In this document: positions 56,039 to 64,000 of the stretch, one piece after another
Position numbering within the stretch: the stretch's first letter is position 1
Layout of the letters: each line of letters starts with the position of its first letter
NCBI RefSeq assembly: GCF_016899425.1
Contig: NZ_CP045994.1
Location: 1,240,001-1,304,000, forward strand
DNA length: 64,000 bases
Direction of reading: 5' to 3'
From: Burkholderia sp. MS389
Lineage (GTDB): Bacteria > Pseudomonadota > Gammaproteobacteria > Burkholderiales > Burkholderiaceae
The notes under the pieces: model-generated
The model's database searches: none
What the model saw: the letters and a program-made list of their open reading frames with translations, nothing else
What the model was told of the DNA's origin: nothing
Program-made: the position numbers and the translations under genes

Positions 56039-57238
56039 TCAGCCGCGCCTGCCGCCGCGATGGTGGGACCAGCCGGCGAGCGCGGTAAACAGCAGGCCGG
56101 CTGCGCACATGCCGGTCCAGCCGAACGCGCGCCATGCGGCGACGCCGGCCGACGAGCCGAGCGCGCCGCCGATGAAATAGCACACCATGTACACCGTGTT
56201 CACGCGGCTGCGCGCGTCGGGCTTCAGCGCATAGATGCGCGACTGGTTCGAGATCTGCGCGGCCTGTACGCCCACGTCGAGCACGATCACGCCGATCACC
56301 AGCCCGACGAGGCTCGAACCCGACAGCGCGAAGATCACGAACGACAGCGCGAGCAGCGCGATCGCGAGCGAGATGATCGCGCGCGGGCCGCGGGTGTCCG
56401 CAAAGCGGCCTGCATACGGCGCGGCGAGCGCGCCCGCGGCCCCGACGATCCCGAACAGGCCGGCGGCCTGCGGGCCGAGATGGAACGGCGCGCCGGCGAG
56501 CAGCAGCGTGAGCACCGGCCAGAACGCGCTGAACGCCGCGAACAGCGCGGCGCCCGTCAGCGATGCCTCGCGCAGCCCGCGCAACTCGACGGCCAGATGC
56601 CACATCGAGCCGAGCAGCTTGCCGTATGACAGCGTCGACGTCGGCGAGCTGCGCGGCAGCCGCAGCACGATCACGATAGCGAGCGCGACGAGCGCCGCGA
56701 CCGACGCGGCGAACACCGCGCGCCAGCCGAAATACTCGGCGACGAAGCCGGCGGCGGTACGCGCGAGCAGGATGCCGAGCAGCAGGCCGCTCATCACGGT
56801 GCCGACCGCGTGGCCGCGTTCGGCCGGCGGCGCGATTTCGGCGGCGAACGGCACGGCCTGCTGCGCGATGGTCGCGAGGATGCCGATCGCGAGGCTCGCG
56901 AGTGCGAGTACGACGAGCGACGGCGCGGCGGCCGCCGCGATCAGCGCGATCGACAGCGCGGCGATCTGCAGCAGGATCAGCCCGCGGCGATCGAAGCGAT
57001 CGCCGAGCGGCGCGAGCAGGAACATGCCGGCCGCATAGCCGAGCTGCGTCGCGGTCGGCACCACGCCGATCCATGACGCGCTGTCGGGGAAGGACGAGCG
57101 GAAGCTGTCGAGCAGCGGCTGGTTGTAGTAGATGTTCGCGACCGATACGCCCGCGATCGTCGCAAGCAGCAACAGCAGGCCGCGCGAGTAGTGGGGCGAG
57201 GGGGCGTCGGTCGGACGGTCGGTCGAGGCAGTGGACAT
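56039..57238 (-). CDS. major facilitator superfamily transporter
   Basis: A 399-residue, 12-TM transporter of the drug/sugar-efflux type. The N-terminal half contains VSVANIYYNQPLLDSFRSSF and, in loop 2-3, APLGDRFDRRGLILLQ, the MFS motif A (GxLaDrxGrr). The second half shows YAGRFADTRGPRAIISLAIA. The substrate is unknown; export of arabinose, chloramphenicol-like compounds or metabolites has been assigned to relatives. It is convergent with the EamA gene, with 22 bp between stops. Confidence 0.88.
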   Translation of the reverse strand: MSTASTDRPTDAPSPHYSRGLLLLLATIAGVSVANIYYNQPLLDSFRSSFPDSASWIGVVPTATQLGYAAGMFLLAPLGDRFDRRGLILLQIAALSIALIAAAAAPSLVVLALASLAIGILATIAQQAVPFAAEIAPPAERGHAVGTVMSGLLLGILLARTAAGFVAEYFGWRAVFAASVAALVALAIVIVLRLPRSSPTSTLSYGKLLGSMWHLAVELRGLREASLTGAALFAAFSAFWPVLTLLLAGAPFHLGPQAAGLFGIVGAAGALAAPYAGRFADTRGPRAIISLAIALLALSFVIFALSGSSLVGLVIGVIVLDVGVQAAQISNQSRIYALKPDARSRVNTVYMVCYFIGGALGSSAGVAAWRAFGWTGMCAAGLLFTALAGWSHHRGGRRG

Positions 57239-57417
57239 GGCGGCGGCGACGGAGTGGGGCGGCGCGGCAGCGGCGCACGCGTCGGGTGCGCAGTCAGGCC
57301 GGGCGCCGGTCGAGGCTGCCGATCATACCGGAGCGACGCGAATCCTGCCGGCCGCATAACCGGTATAACGGGCACAACCGGCCGGCCGGCCCCCGTCACG
57401 GCACGCGCTTCACGTCG

Positions 57418-58242
57418 TCAGTCGACCAGCTCGCCCGTCGGCTCGTAGAACGGATACGGTCCGGCGCCTTCGTCCACATAGACGTGATGCGACGTCATCC
57501 CCGTATCGGGCGCATGACGATGGACCGCGAACGCCGGCGGTTCGAGCCGGAATGCGGACGGCCCATCAACCCGCAAGTCGAAGGCGACCTGATGCGCGGG
57601 CGACGGCACCGCGCACGCGAGCGTGCCGCCGAAGCGCGTGAACATCGTGCGGTGCACGTGACCGCACAGCACGCGCTCGACGTTCGGATGGCCGCGCAGC
57701 AGCGCATCGAGTTTCGCGGCGGCGGCGGGCGCGAGACGCAGCTTGTCCATGTGCCCGATGCCGGACACAAACGGCGGGTGATGCAGCGCGACGATCACCG
57801 GCCGGTCGCGCGCGGCGTCGAGCTGCGCGGCGAGCCACGCGAGCCGGGCGTCGCACAGGTCGCCGTGGCTCGCGCCCGGCACCTGCGAATCGAGCGCGAG
57901 CACGCGCACCGCGCCGACGTCGAGCGCGTACTGCACGAATTCGCCGTCCTGCAACTCGGCGCGATCGGCGAATGCGCGGCGCAAACCGGCGCGGTCGTCG
58001 TGATTGCCGATCATCAGGTAATACGGAATCTCGAGCGCGTCGAGCAGCCCGCGCAGGTTGCCGTACTCTTCGTCGTGGCCGAAGTCGGTCAGGTCGCCGG
58101 TGACGAGCACGGCGTCGGGGCGCGGCACGAGCGCGTTCAGTTTCTCGATACAGCGCGCGAGCGCGGCCGCCGTGTCGACGCGCCGGTACGCGAGCTGGCC
58201 CGGCCGCTTGATGTGGAGATCGCTGATTTGAGCAAGCAGCAT
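57418..58242 (-). CDS. metallophosphoesterase, CpdA/GpdQ-like phosphodiesterase
   Basis: A 274-residue calcineurin-like phosphoesterase with the complete two-metal signature: DLHIKR (Asp, His), VTGDLTDFG (Asp), LMIGNHDDR (Asn, His), VALHHPPFV (His) and LCGHVHRTMF (His-x-His). This subgroup hydrolyses cyclic nucleotides or glycerophosphodiesters. GAGGAACGACG precedes the ATG. It lies 83 bp after the ATPase gene of an ABC import operon, suggesting the imported compound is a phosphodiester or related phosphorus compound, which is inference. Confidence 0.88.
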   Translation of the reverse strand: MLLAQISDLHIKRPGQLAYRRVDTAAALARCIEKLNALVPRPDAVLVTGDLTDFGHDEEYGNLRGLLDALEIPYYLMIGNHDDRAGLRRAFADRAELQDGEFVQYALDVGAVRVLALDSQVPGASHGDLCDARLAWLAAQLDAARDRPVIVALHHPPFVSGIGHMDKLRLAPAAAAKLDALLRGHPNVERVLCGHVHRTMFTRFGGTLACAVPSPAHQVAFDLRVDGPSAFRLEPPAFAVHRHAPDTGMTSHHVYVDEGAGPYPFYEPTGELVD

Positions 58243-58325
58243 CGTCGTTCCTCGGAATCGTCTGGTTGTTGTCGCGGCGGCGGGCGCCGCGTGGGGTGCT
58301 GCGTGGATGATGCCCGATCGACGGC

Positions 58326-59357
58326 TTACGCGCCGAGCGCGATCAAGCCTTCCGGCGCGATCGTGAGGCCGACCGCCGTGCCGCGCGCAAGCGCGACGCG
58401 GCCCGGCACGTCGATCACGAGCGCGTCGGGCGCCGCATGCTCGATCGTGAGCCGCGTGCGTTCGCCGAGGAACGCGCACGCACCGACCGCACCGCGCAGC
58501 GATGCATGCACAGGATCGGCGAGCTGCGCATCCTCGGGGCGGAAGAACCATTCGTCGGCCGCATGCGGCGTGGCGATCGCGCCGCCCGTCGTTTCGAGCG
58601 CGCCGTTGCGCCACTGGCCCGCGAGCCGGTTCAGCGTGCCGATGAACTGCGCGACCGTGCGGTTCGCGGGCTGGTAGTAAATCTCGCGCGGCGTGCCGAT
58701 CTGCTCGATGCGGCCCGCGCCCATCACGACGATCCGGTCGCCGAGCTCCATCGCTTCGGCCTGGTCGTGCGTCACGTAGACGGTCGTCACGCCGAGCTCG
58801 CGCAGCAGCGCGTTCATGTCGCGACGCAGCACGTCGCGCAGCTTCGCGTCGAGCGCGGTCAGCGGTTCGTCGAGCAGCAGCACGCGCGGGCGCACCGCGA
58901 GCGCACGCGCCAGCGCGACGCGCTGCCGCTGGCCGCCCGACAGTTGATCGACCGGCTTGTCCGCATGGGCATCGAGCCGCATCATCGCGAGCAGTTCGTC
59001 GACGCGCTCGCGCAGCGTACGCGGCTCGGTCTTGCGGATCTTCAGCCCGTAGCCGACGTTGCCGCGCACCGTCAGGTTCGGAAACAGCGCGTAGTTCTGG
59101 AACACCATGCCGACTTGCCGGCGTTCGATCGGCAGTGCGGTGACGTCGTCGTCGCCGAACGCGATCGTGCCGCCGGCGTCCGGCGTGTCGAGTCCCGCGA
59201 TCAGGCGCAGCGTGGTCGTCTTGCCGCAGCCGGACGGCCCGAGCAGCACGAGCGTTTCGCCGGCGCCGATCGACAGGTCGAGCGGTTCGAGCACGCGTGT
59301 GCCGCGGAACGTCTTCGCGCAGCCGGTCAGGGTAATGGGAGTGGAATCGAGTTTCAT
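58326..59357 (-). CDS. ABC transporter ATP-binding protein (PotA/FbpC-type)
   Basis: 343 residues, full length. Walker A GPSGCGKTTT, Q loop MVFQNYALFPN, signature LSGGQRQRVALARAL, Walker B VLLLDEPLTALD and switch VYVTHDQAE, followed by the C-terminal TOBE-like region with RPEDAQLADPV. It belongs to the same ABC operon as the binding protein and permeases at 60533-63316, but a tnpB element is inserted between it and the second permease, exactly at its ATG. The element's left end now provides the ribosome site (GGAGCAAATTCTG). Confidence 0.92.
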   Translation of the reverse strand: MKLDSTPITLTGCAKTFRGTRVLEPLDLSIGAGETLVLLGPSGCGKTTTLRLIAGLDTPDAGGTIAFGDDDVTALPIERRQVGMVFQNYALFPNLTVRGNVGYGLKIRKTEPRTLRERVDELLAMMRLDAHADKPVDQLSGGQRQRVALARALAVRPRVLLLDEPLTALDAKLRDVLRRDMNALLRELGVTTVYVTHDQAEAMELGDRIVVMGAGRIEQIGTPREIYYQPANRTVAQFIGTLNRLAGQWRNGALETTGGAIATPHAADEWFFRPEDAQLADPVHASLRGAVGACAFLGERTRLTIEHAAPDALVIDVPGRVALARGTAVGLTIAPEGLIALGA

Positions 59358-60520
59358 CAGAATTTGCTCCGAGAAACCCCGCCATTGATGGCGGGAAGGA
59401 AAGGCGTGCTGTTGACAGGCAGCTTCTTCCACGGGTTAGGATCACCGGCATGATCCTTGTCTACCGCTACCGGGTGAAGTCGCTCAACGGACTGCTCAAC
59501 AAGCAGAGCCGCGCGGTGAACTACGTCTGGAACTTCTGCAACGACACGCAGAAGCACGCGCTCAAGTGGAACAAGAAGTGGCCGACCGGTTTCGACCTGA
59601 ACGTGCTGACAACCGGCAGCAGTAAGGAACTTGGCATCCACTCCGGCACGATCAACGCGACGTGCGAGCAATACGTGAAGTCTCGCAGTCAGCGCCGTCG
59701 GCCCTACCTGCGCTATCGCGGCAGGAAATCGCTCGGCTGGGTGCCGCTGAAGGGCCGCGACCTGAAGCGCGAGGGTGACGCGTTCCGTTTCGCCGGCAAC
59801 ACGTTTCGCGTGTTCAACAGCCGAGCGCTTCCCGAAGGCAAGATCAAGGACGGGACCAACTTTGCGCAAGATGCACGCGGCAACTGGTTTCTGAATATCG
59901 TGATCGAGATGCCGGATGTTCAGGCTCGTCCGATCCGTTCCGGTGTTGGCATCGATCTCGGCCTGAAAGACTTCGCCACACTTTCGACCGGCGAAAAACT
60001 GCCGAATGACCGGTTCGGCCGACGCGCGGCGGAAAAGCTCGCGAAAGCGCAACGGGCGCGAAAGCACAAGCGGCATATCGCGAAGCTGCATGCCAAGGTC
60101 GCGAATGCCCGTGCCGATTTCCAGCATAAGCTCGCGCTCGATCTGGTGCGGCGGTTCGATTACATCGTGGTCGGCAACGTGTCGGCCGCGAAGCTCGCCA
60201 GAACCAGGATGGCGAAGAGCGTCTACGACGCATCCTGGTCGTCCTTCCGGAACAAGCTCCGCTACAAAGCGATCGCGCACGGAGCCACGTTCGAGGAAGT
60301 CGACGAAAGCGGTTCTACCCAGTCCTGTTCGTCGTGTGGGTCGAAAGACAGCACGACGCGGCCGAAAGGTATCGCGGGACTGCGAATAAGAGAGTGGGCC
60401 TGCAGTGGATGTGGTGTCGTGCATGATCGTGATATCAACGCTGCGCTGAACATTTTCCGATGCGGACGTGCATCGCCAGGTGTGGGAATCCTCCGCCTTT
60501 AGGCGGACGAGGACGTCAAG
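59358..60520 (+). mobile_element. tnpB-only IS200/IS605-superfamily element, copy B (1,163 bp)
   Basis: Same length and ends as copy A: left hairpin CCGCCA/TGGCGG near 59379-59394, right hairpin CCGCC/GGCGG at 60493-60506, right end GTCAAG at 60515-60520. The left flank is TTTCAT, as for copy A. On the right, 12 bp follow before the stop codon of the permease gene, so the element split a very tight operon junction. No tnpA and no target duplication are visible. Confidence 0.92.
59450..60502 (+). CDS. tnpB: TnpB-family RNA-guided nuclease homologue (OrfB), copy B
   Basis: 350 residues, colinear with copy A without gaps; by eye I count 18 differences (about 95 percent identity). All features of copy A are shared: Asp169 in GIDLG, glycine at the RuvC-II position (VGNVSAAKLA), EEVDESGSTQSC, the CxxC pairs, HDRDINAALNI. 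Many changes in the DNA are silent, so the copies appear to have diverged under selection for protein sequence and are not a fresh duplication. Confidence 0.92.
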   Translation: MILVYRYRVKSLNGLLNKQSRAVNYVWNFCNDTQKHALKWNKKWPTGFDLNVLTTGSSKELGIHSGTINATCEQYVKSRSQRRRPYLRYRGRKSLGWVPLKGRDLKREGDAFRFAGNTFRVFNSRALPEGKIKDGTNFAQDARGNWFLNIVIEMPDVQARPIRSGVGIDLGLKDFATLSTGEKLPNDRFGRRAAEKLAKAQRARKHKRHIAKLHAKVANARADFQHKLALDLVRRFDYIVVGNVSAAKLARTRMAKSVYDASWSSFRNKLRYKAIAHGATFEEVDESGSTQSCSSCGSKDSTTRPKGIAGLRIREWACSGCGVVHDRDINAALNIFRCGRASPGVGILRL

Positions 60521-60532
60521 TCTGCGAAAATT

Positions 60533-61435
60533 TCAGCGCGGGCGCTTCTTCAGCGCGCGCGTACCGGACGGATCGACGCCGAGCCACTGCATCGCGACGA
60601 GCAGCGGCAGCGTCATCAGCAGGAACAGGATCGTGTACGCGCTGCCGACTTCGAGGCGCAGCGATGCATAGGTATCGGCGAGCCCGACCGGCAGCGTCTT
60701 GGTGTCGGGCGTATGCAGCATCCACGTGAGGTTGAACTCGCCGATCGACAGCGTGAGCACCGCGAGCGCACCGGCGACGATGCCCGGCCGCAGGTTCGGC
60801 AGCACGATCGTGACGAAGCGCGTGACGAACGATGCGCCGAGGCTCGCCGCGCCTTCCTCGAGCGTGCGCAGGTCGGCGCCGGCCGCGACGGCCGCGACCG
60901 CGCGCACCATGAACGGCAGCGTGAACACGACGTGGCCGACGACGATGAACCACAGGCTCATCCGGAACGCGGTGAAGCCGCCGTACACGACCAGCAGCGC
61001 GAGCGCCGAAGCCAGCCCCGGCAGCGCGACCGGCAGCACGAGCGCTTCCTCGATCGCCCGAGCGATGCGACTCTTGCTGCGCGCGAGCGCATAGCCGGCC
61101 GGCACGCCGACCGCGAGCACGATCGCGAGCGTCGCGAACGCGACGTAGAGCGACAGCGCGACCGAGCCGTGATACTGCTGCCACACCTGCTCAAGCCAGC
61201 GCAGCGTGAGGCCGCTCGACAGGCCGCGGAAATAGTTGACGGTCAGCCCCGCGAGCACCGACGTCACGACGGGCACGATCAGGAACGCGCACAGCAGCAG
61301 CGTGACGCCCCATTGCAGCGCGGCGATCGCGCGCGCGCCGGCGACCCGCGGCGCATGCCGGGCGGCGCGTGTCGCGTGCAGCGGCGCTGGAGCGGGTGCC
61401 GGTGACGGCGTGGAAGAGCCGGAAAGCGATTGCAT
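60533..61435 (-). CDS. ABC transporter permease, second subunit
   Basis: A 300-residue inner-membrane permease of the PotC/PhnV type with about six membrane segments. The EAA loop is DLRTLEEGAASLGASFVTRF, and the N-terminus is a Pro/Ala-rich cytosolic tail of about 35 residues. It lies 10 bp after the first permease gene. Without the tnpB element its stop would be 12 bp from the ATPase start. It pairs with the next gene to form the channel. Confidence 0.9.
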   Translation of the reverse strand: MQSLSGSSTPSPAPAPAPLHATRAARHAPRVAGARAIAALQWGVTLLLCAFLIVPVVTSVLAGLTVNYFRGLSSGLTLRWLEQVWQQYHGSVALSLYVAFATLAIVLAVGVPAGYALARSKSRIARAIEEALVLPVALPGLASALALLVVYGGFTAFRMSLWFIVVGHVVFTLPFMVRAVAAVAAGADLRTLEEGAASLGASFVTRFVTIVLPNLRPGIVAGALAVLTLSIGEFNLTWMLHTPDTKTLPVGLADTYASLRLEVGSAYTILFLLMTLPLLVAMQWLGVDPSGTRALKKRPR

Positions 61436-61445
61436 GCGTAAATCC

Positions 61446-62270
61446 TCAGGCCGCGGCGGCGGCGGTGTGACCGGTGAAGCGACGCGCGAGCGCGAGCACG
61501 GCCCAGGTGACGATGCCGAGCACGATCGACAGGCCGGCCGCCGTCGCGATGTTCGCGTTCAGCGTGAACTCGGTATAGATCGTCATCGGCAGCACGTTCA
61601 GGTCGGTGGCGAGCGTGAACGCGGTGCCGAACGCGCCCATCGCGGTCGCGAAGCAGATCGCGCCGGCCGCGACCAGGCCCGGCGCGAGCGCGGGCAGCAC
61701 GATGTCGACGAAGATGCGCCATGGCGACGCGCCGAGCGAACGCGCGGCTTCCTCGAGCGACGCGTCGAGCTTCGACGCGGCCGCGATCACGGTGACGATC
61801 ACGCGCGGAATCGAGAAGTACAGGTAGCCGATGAACAGGCCGGCCACCGAATACGCGAATACGAACTTGTCGCCGGTGAGTTTCGCCGACAGCATGCCGA
61901 TCAGCCCCTGGCGCCCGGCGAGCATGATCACCATGAAGCCGACCACGACACCCGGGAACGCGAGCGGAAACGTGAGCAGCGCGAGCAGCACGCGCTTGCC
62001 GGCGAATTCGCGGCGCGCGAGCAGCAGGCCGGAGATCGTCGACAGCGCGAGCGTCGCGAGCGTGACGCCCGCGGACAGCGCAACCGTCTCGCCGAGGCTC
62101 TTCATGTAGCGCGCATTGCCGAGCAGCGCCGCGTAGTGCGAGAAGAAGGCGCCGTCCGCGGATACCTGCACGAGCGAAGCCATCGGCAGCAGCCAGAACG
62201 CGGCGAATACCGCCAGCGCCGGCGCGACGAGCGCAATGCGCCAGCGCAGCGGAAAAGTCAGGTCGAGCAT
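61446..62270 (-). CDS. ABC transporter permease, first subunit
   Basis: A 274-residue permease of the PotB/PhnU type with six membrane segments, from LVAPALAVFAAFWLLPMASL onward. The EAA loop is ASLEEAARSLGASPWRIFVD. It begins 17 bp after the stop of the binding-protein gene. Together with the second permease it forms the heterodimeric channel of an importer for a small organic anion, polyamine, iron or phosphonate. The substrate cannot be told from the sequence alone. Confidence 0.9.
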   Translation of the reverse strand: MLDLTFPLRWRIALVAPALAVFAAFWLLPMASLVQVSADGAFFSHYAALLGNARYMKSLGETVALSAGVTLATLALSTISGLLLARREFAGKRVLLALLTFPLAFPGVVVGFMVIMLAGRQGLIGMLSAKLTGDKFVFAYSVAGLFIGYLYFSIPRVIVTVIAAASKLDASLEEAARSLGASPWRIFVDIVLPALAPGLVAAGAICFATAMGAFGTAFTLATDLNVLPMTIYTEFTLNANIATAAGLSIVLGIVTWAVLALARRFTGHTAAAAA

Positions 62271-62287
62271 CGGTTGCGTCCCGCGGC

Positions 62288-63316
62288 TTACTGCATGATC
62301 TGCAGGTACTGCTGGCCGAACGCCTGCTGGCCGGCCGCCATCTTGCCGAAGTCGACCGGTTTCGCCCGCGCGTATTCGCTCGCCGGCAGGAACTTCGCGG
62401 CGATGTCGGCGCCGAGCGTCTGCGCACGCACCGGGCGCAGGTAGGCATTGGCCCACAGCTTCTGGCCTTCGTCCGACAGCACGAAGTCGAGCACCTTCTT
62501 GCCGTTCGCGTCGTGCGGCGCGCCCTTCACGAGGCTCATCACGTACGGCACCGCGATCGTGCCTTCCTTCGGAATCACGAACTCGACGTTCGCGTTGTCC
62601 TTGTATTTCGCGCGATACGCGTCGAAGTCGTAGTCGAGCAGGATCGGAATCTCGCCGGACAGCACGCGTGCATAGGCCGTTTGCTTCGGCACGATCGGCG
62701 CGTTGGCCTTGAGCTTGCGGAACCAGTCGAGGCCCGGCTTGAAGTTGTCGAGGCTGCCGCCGAGCGCCTGGTTGACGGCGACCGCGCCCGCATAGCCGAC
62801 GAACGCGCTCGACGGATCGAGATAGCCGACCATGCCCTTGTATTCGGGCTTCAGCAGGTCGGCCCACGAACGCGGCACCGGCTTGCCGTCGAGCGCGTCC
62901 TTGTTCACGAAGAAGCCGAGCGTGCCCGAGTGGATCGCGAACCAGTAGCCTTGCGGGTCCTTCAGGTTCGCGGGGATGTCGTTCCAGTGCGCGGGTTTGT
63001 ACGGCGCGATCACGCCCTTGTCCTTCGCCTGGAATGCCGACGACACGCCGAGGTAGACGACGTCGGCCACCGGGCTCTTCTGCTCGGCGATCAACTGCGC
63101 GATCGCCTGGCCCGAGTTCTTGTTGTCGGACGGCACGCGGATGCCGGTCTTCTGCTTGATCGCGGCGATCTGCGCGGCCCAGTCGGCCCATTCGGGCGGG
63201 CAGTTGTAGCAGATCGCCGTTTCGTCGGCATGGGCGGCGGGAGCGCCGGCGACGAGCGCGGCGAAGGCGAGCGGCGCGGCAAGCGCGCGCAGCAGCGAGG
63301 TCAGGCGAAAGGACAC
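62288..63316 (-). CDS. ABC transporter periplasmic substrate-binding protein
   Basis: A 342-residue family 1 solute-binding protein (PotD/FbpA/PhnS-like). GTG start: no ATG precedes the signal peptide, and GGAGATTCACC lies just upstream. Signal peptide ends APAAHA; the mature part starts DETAICYNCPPEWADWAAQI. Two cysteines near its N-terminus (CYNC) are unusual. Later stretches VADVVYLGVSSAFQAKDKGV and SGEIPILLDYDFDAYRAKYK fit the class. It lacks the double tyrosine of ferric-binding proteins, so iron is less likely here. Ligand unknown. Confidence 0.9.
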   Translation of the reverse strand: MSFRLTSLLRALAAPLAFAALVAGAPAAHADETAICYNCPPEWADWAAQIAAIKQKTGIRVPSDNKNSGQAIAQLIAEQKSPVADVVYLGVSSAFQAKDKGVIAPYKPAHWNDIPANLKDPQGYWFAIHSGTLGFFVNKDALDGKPVPRSWADLLKPEYKGMVGYLDPSSAFVGYAGAVAVNQALGGSLDNFKPGLDWFRKLKANAPIVPKQTAYARVLSGEIPILLDYDFDAYRAKYKDNANVEFVIPKEGTIAVPYVMSLVKGAPHDANGKKVLDFVLSDEGQKLWANAYLRPVRAQTLGADIAAKFLPASEYARAKPVDFGKMAAGQQAFGQQYLQIMQ

Positions 63317-63380
63317 GGTGAATCTCCGGGCGAGTGGTGTGGTACGGGGTGATCGGTTGCGTCGCGCGTGCGTGTTGCGA

Positions 63381-64000
63381 TCAGGCGTTGCGCAGTTGCA
63401 GGTCGGTGGCGGGCGGAGCAATCGTCGCGCCGTCGCGCACCGCATGCGGCAGGATCGTCGACGTGCGGTCGATCGGCGCGCCGCCGATGCATTCGACGAG
63501 ACGCTGCCACGCGTGGCGGCCGATGTCGCGGTTCGGCGTCGCGACGCTCGCGAGCGGCGGCGCAAGCAGCTCGCCGATCGCGATCCCGTCGAAGCCGAGC
63601 ACCGACAGGTCGTCCGGAATCGAGAAACCCGCGCGGCGCAGGCCGCGCATCACGACCATCGCGAGCAGGTCGTTGCTGCAGAAGAGGGCGGTCGGGCGCG
63701 TGGCGTGCGCGGTGAGATGCACGAGCACCGCATCGGGCAGCTCGGGCGCGTTGAAGTCGACTTCGACGGGCGGCAGCGGCGCCACGCCGACTTCCTCGAG
63801 CGCCTGCGCATAACCGAGATGACGCTGGCGCGCGCGATCCGACGCGGCGAGCGAACCGGCCAGCATCAGCACGCGGCGATGGCCGTGCGCGGTCAGCCGT
63901 TGCACGCCGTCATACGCGGCGCGGCGGTTGTCGACCGACACCGACGGGCGGCGCTGCGTGTCGTTGTGCATCAGCACGTAATGCGGGCCGTCGCGGTCGA
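63381..64000 (-). CDS. LacI-family transcriptional regulator, 3' part (runs off window)
   Basis: C-terminal ligand-binding domain of a LacI/GalR-type repressor; the N-terminal helix-turn-helix is beyond the window edge. Signatures present: RRAAYDGVQRLTAHGHRRVL, PTALFCSNDLLAMVVMRGLR, GFSIPDDLSVLGFDGI and PPLASVATPNRDIGRHAWQR. It precedes the binding-protein gene by 64 bp on the same strand and so probably regulates the ABC operon, sensing a related ligand. Confidence 0.9.
   Translation of the reverse strand, partial: DRDGPHYVLMHNDTQRRPSVSVDNRRAAYDGVQRLTAHGHRRVLMLAGSLAASDRARQRHLGYAQALEEVGVAPLPPVEVDFNAPELPDAVLVHLTAHATRPTALFCSNDLLAMVVMRGLRRAGFSIPDDLSVLGFDGIAIGELLAPPLASVATPNRDIGRHAWQRLVECIGGAPIDRTSTILPHAVRDGATIAPPATDLQLRNA

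Overview
The window is high-GC, tightly packed DNA with the gene content and codon use of a Burkholderia-type betaproteobacterium, most likely the Burkholderia cepacia complex. That assignment is by recognition of gene content (arginine succinyltransferase pathway, mdtABC, recBCD, thiC behind a TPP riboswitch, MXKDX-repeat protein) and was not tested by a search. I see no rRNA, tRNA, CRISPR array or prophage.

Layout. 1-2951: end of the arginine succinyltransferase operon (astB 3' part, astE) and a cationic amino-acid binding protein. 3045-6418 (minus): an HDOD protein and a PAS-GGDEF-EAL c-di-GMP protein. 6604-10114: exported peroxiredoxin, NAD(P)-binding protein, NYN/OST-HTH protein, glyoxalase-fold protein. 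10246-18140 (minus): mdtABC RND efflux operon. 18396-19568: an IclR-family regulator facing a candidate small RNA, both with GAAA-N5-TTTC sites at their promoters. 19834-23766 (minus): PhoX-type phosphatase, ammonium transporter, small membrane protein. 23962-26458: alanine-rich lipoprotein, an Rrf2 regulator with its NAD(P)H-binding partner (shared operator), and an Lrp/AsnC regulator. 26497-30005 (minus): FbpABC-type ferric iron importer with a Fur-like box over its promoter. 30248: a 53-residue membrane protein. 30556-31923 (minus): amino-acid permease. 33364-35655 (minus): FUSC-family transporter. 35837-45604: recC-recB-recD-arfB, overlapping at ATGA junctions. 45660-49203 (minus): EAL phosphodiesterase, EamA transporter, two small lipoproteins. 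49436-51607 (minus): thiC with its TPP riboswitch. 51891-53673: MXKDX-repeat protein, cytochrome b561, molybdopterin oxidoreductase. 53699-54372 (minus): HigBA-like toxin-antitoxin pair. 54838-57238: EamA and MFS transporters. 57418-64000 (minus): LacI regulator, binding protein, two permeases, ATPase and phosphodiesterase of one ABC import operon.

The most notable structure is a pair of 1,163-bp tnpB-only elements of the IS200/IS605 superfamily (31924-33086 and 59358-60520). Each sits directly against the ATG of an oppositely oriented transporter gene. In both cases the left flank reads TTTCAT, the reverse complement of an ATG-AAA start, so a TTTCAT-type target naturally places the element at a start codon, and the element's own left end then supplies a GGAG ribosome-binding site. 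The second copy has split the ABC operon in a 12-bp gap between a permease stop and the ATPase start. Both TnpB proteins lack the glutamate at the usual RuvC-II position but have a candidate replacement near the zinc finger. Together with the IclR/sRNA locus and the shared Rrf2 operator pair, these are the places I would look at first.
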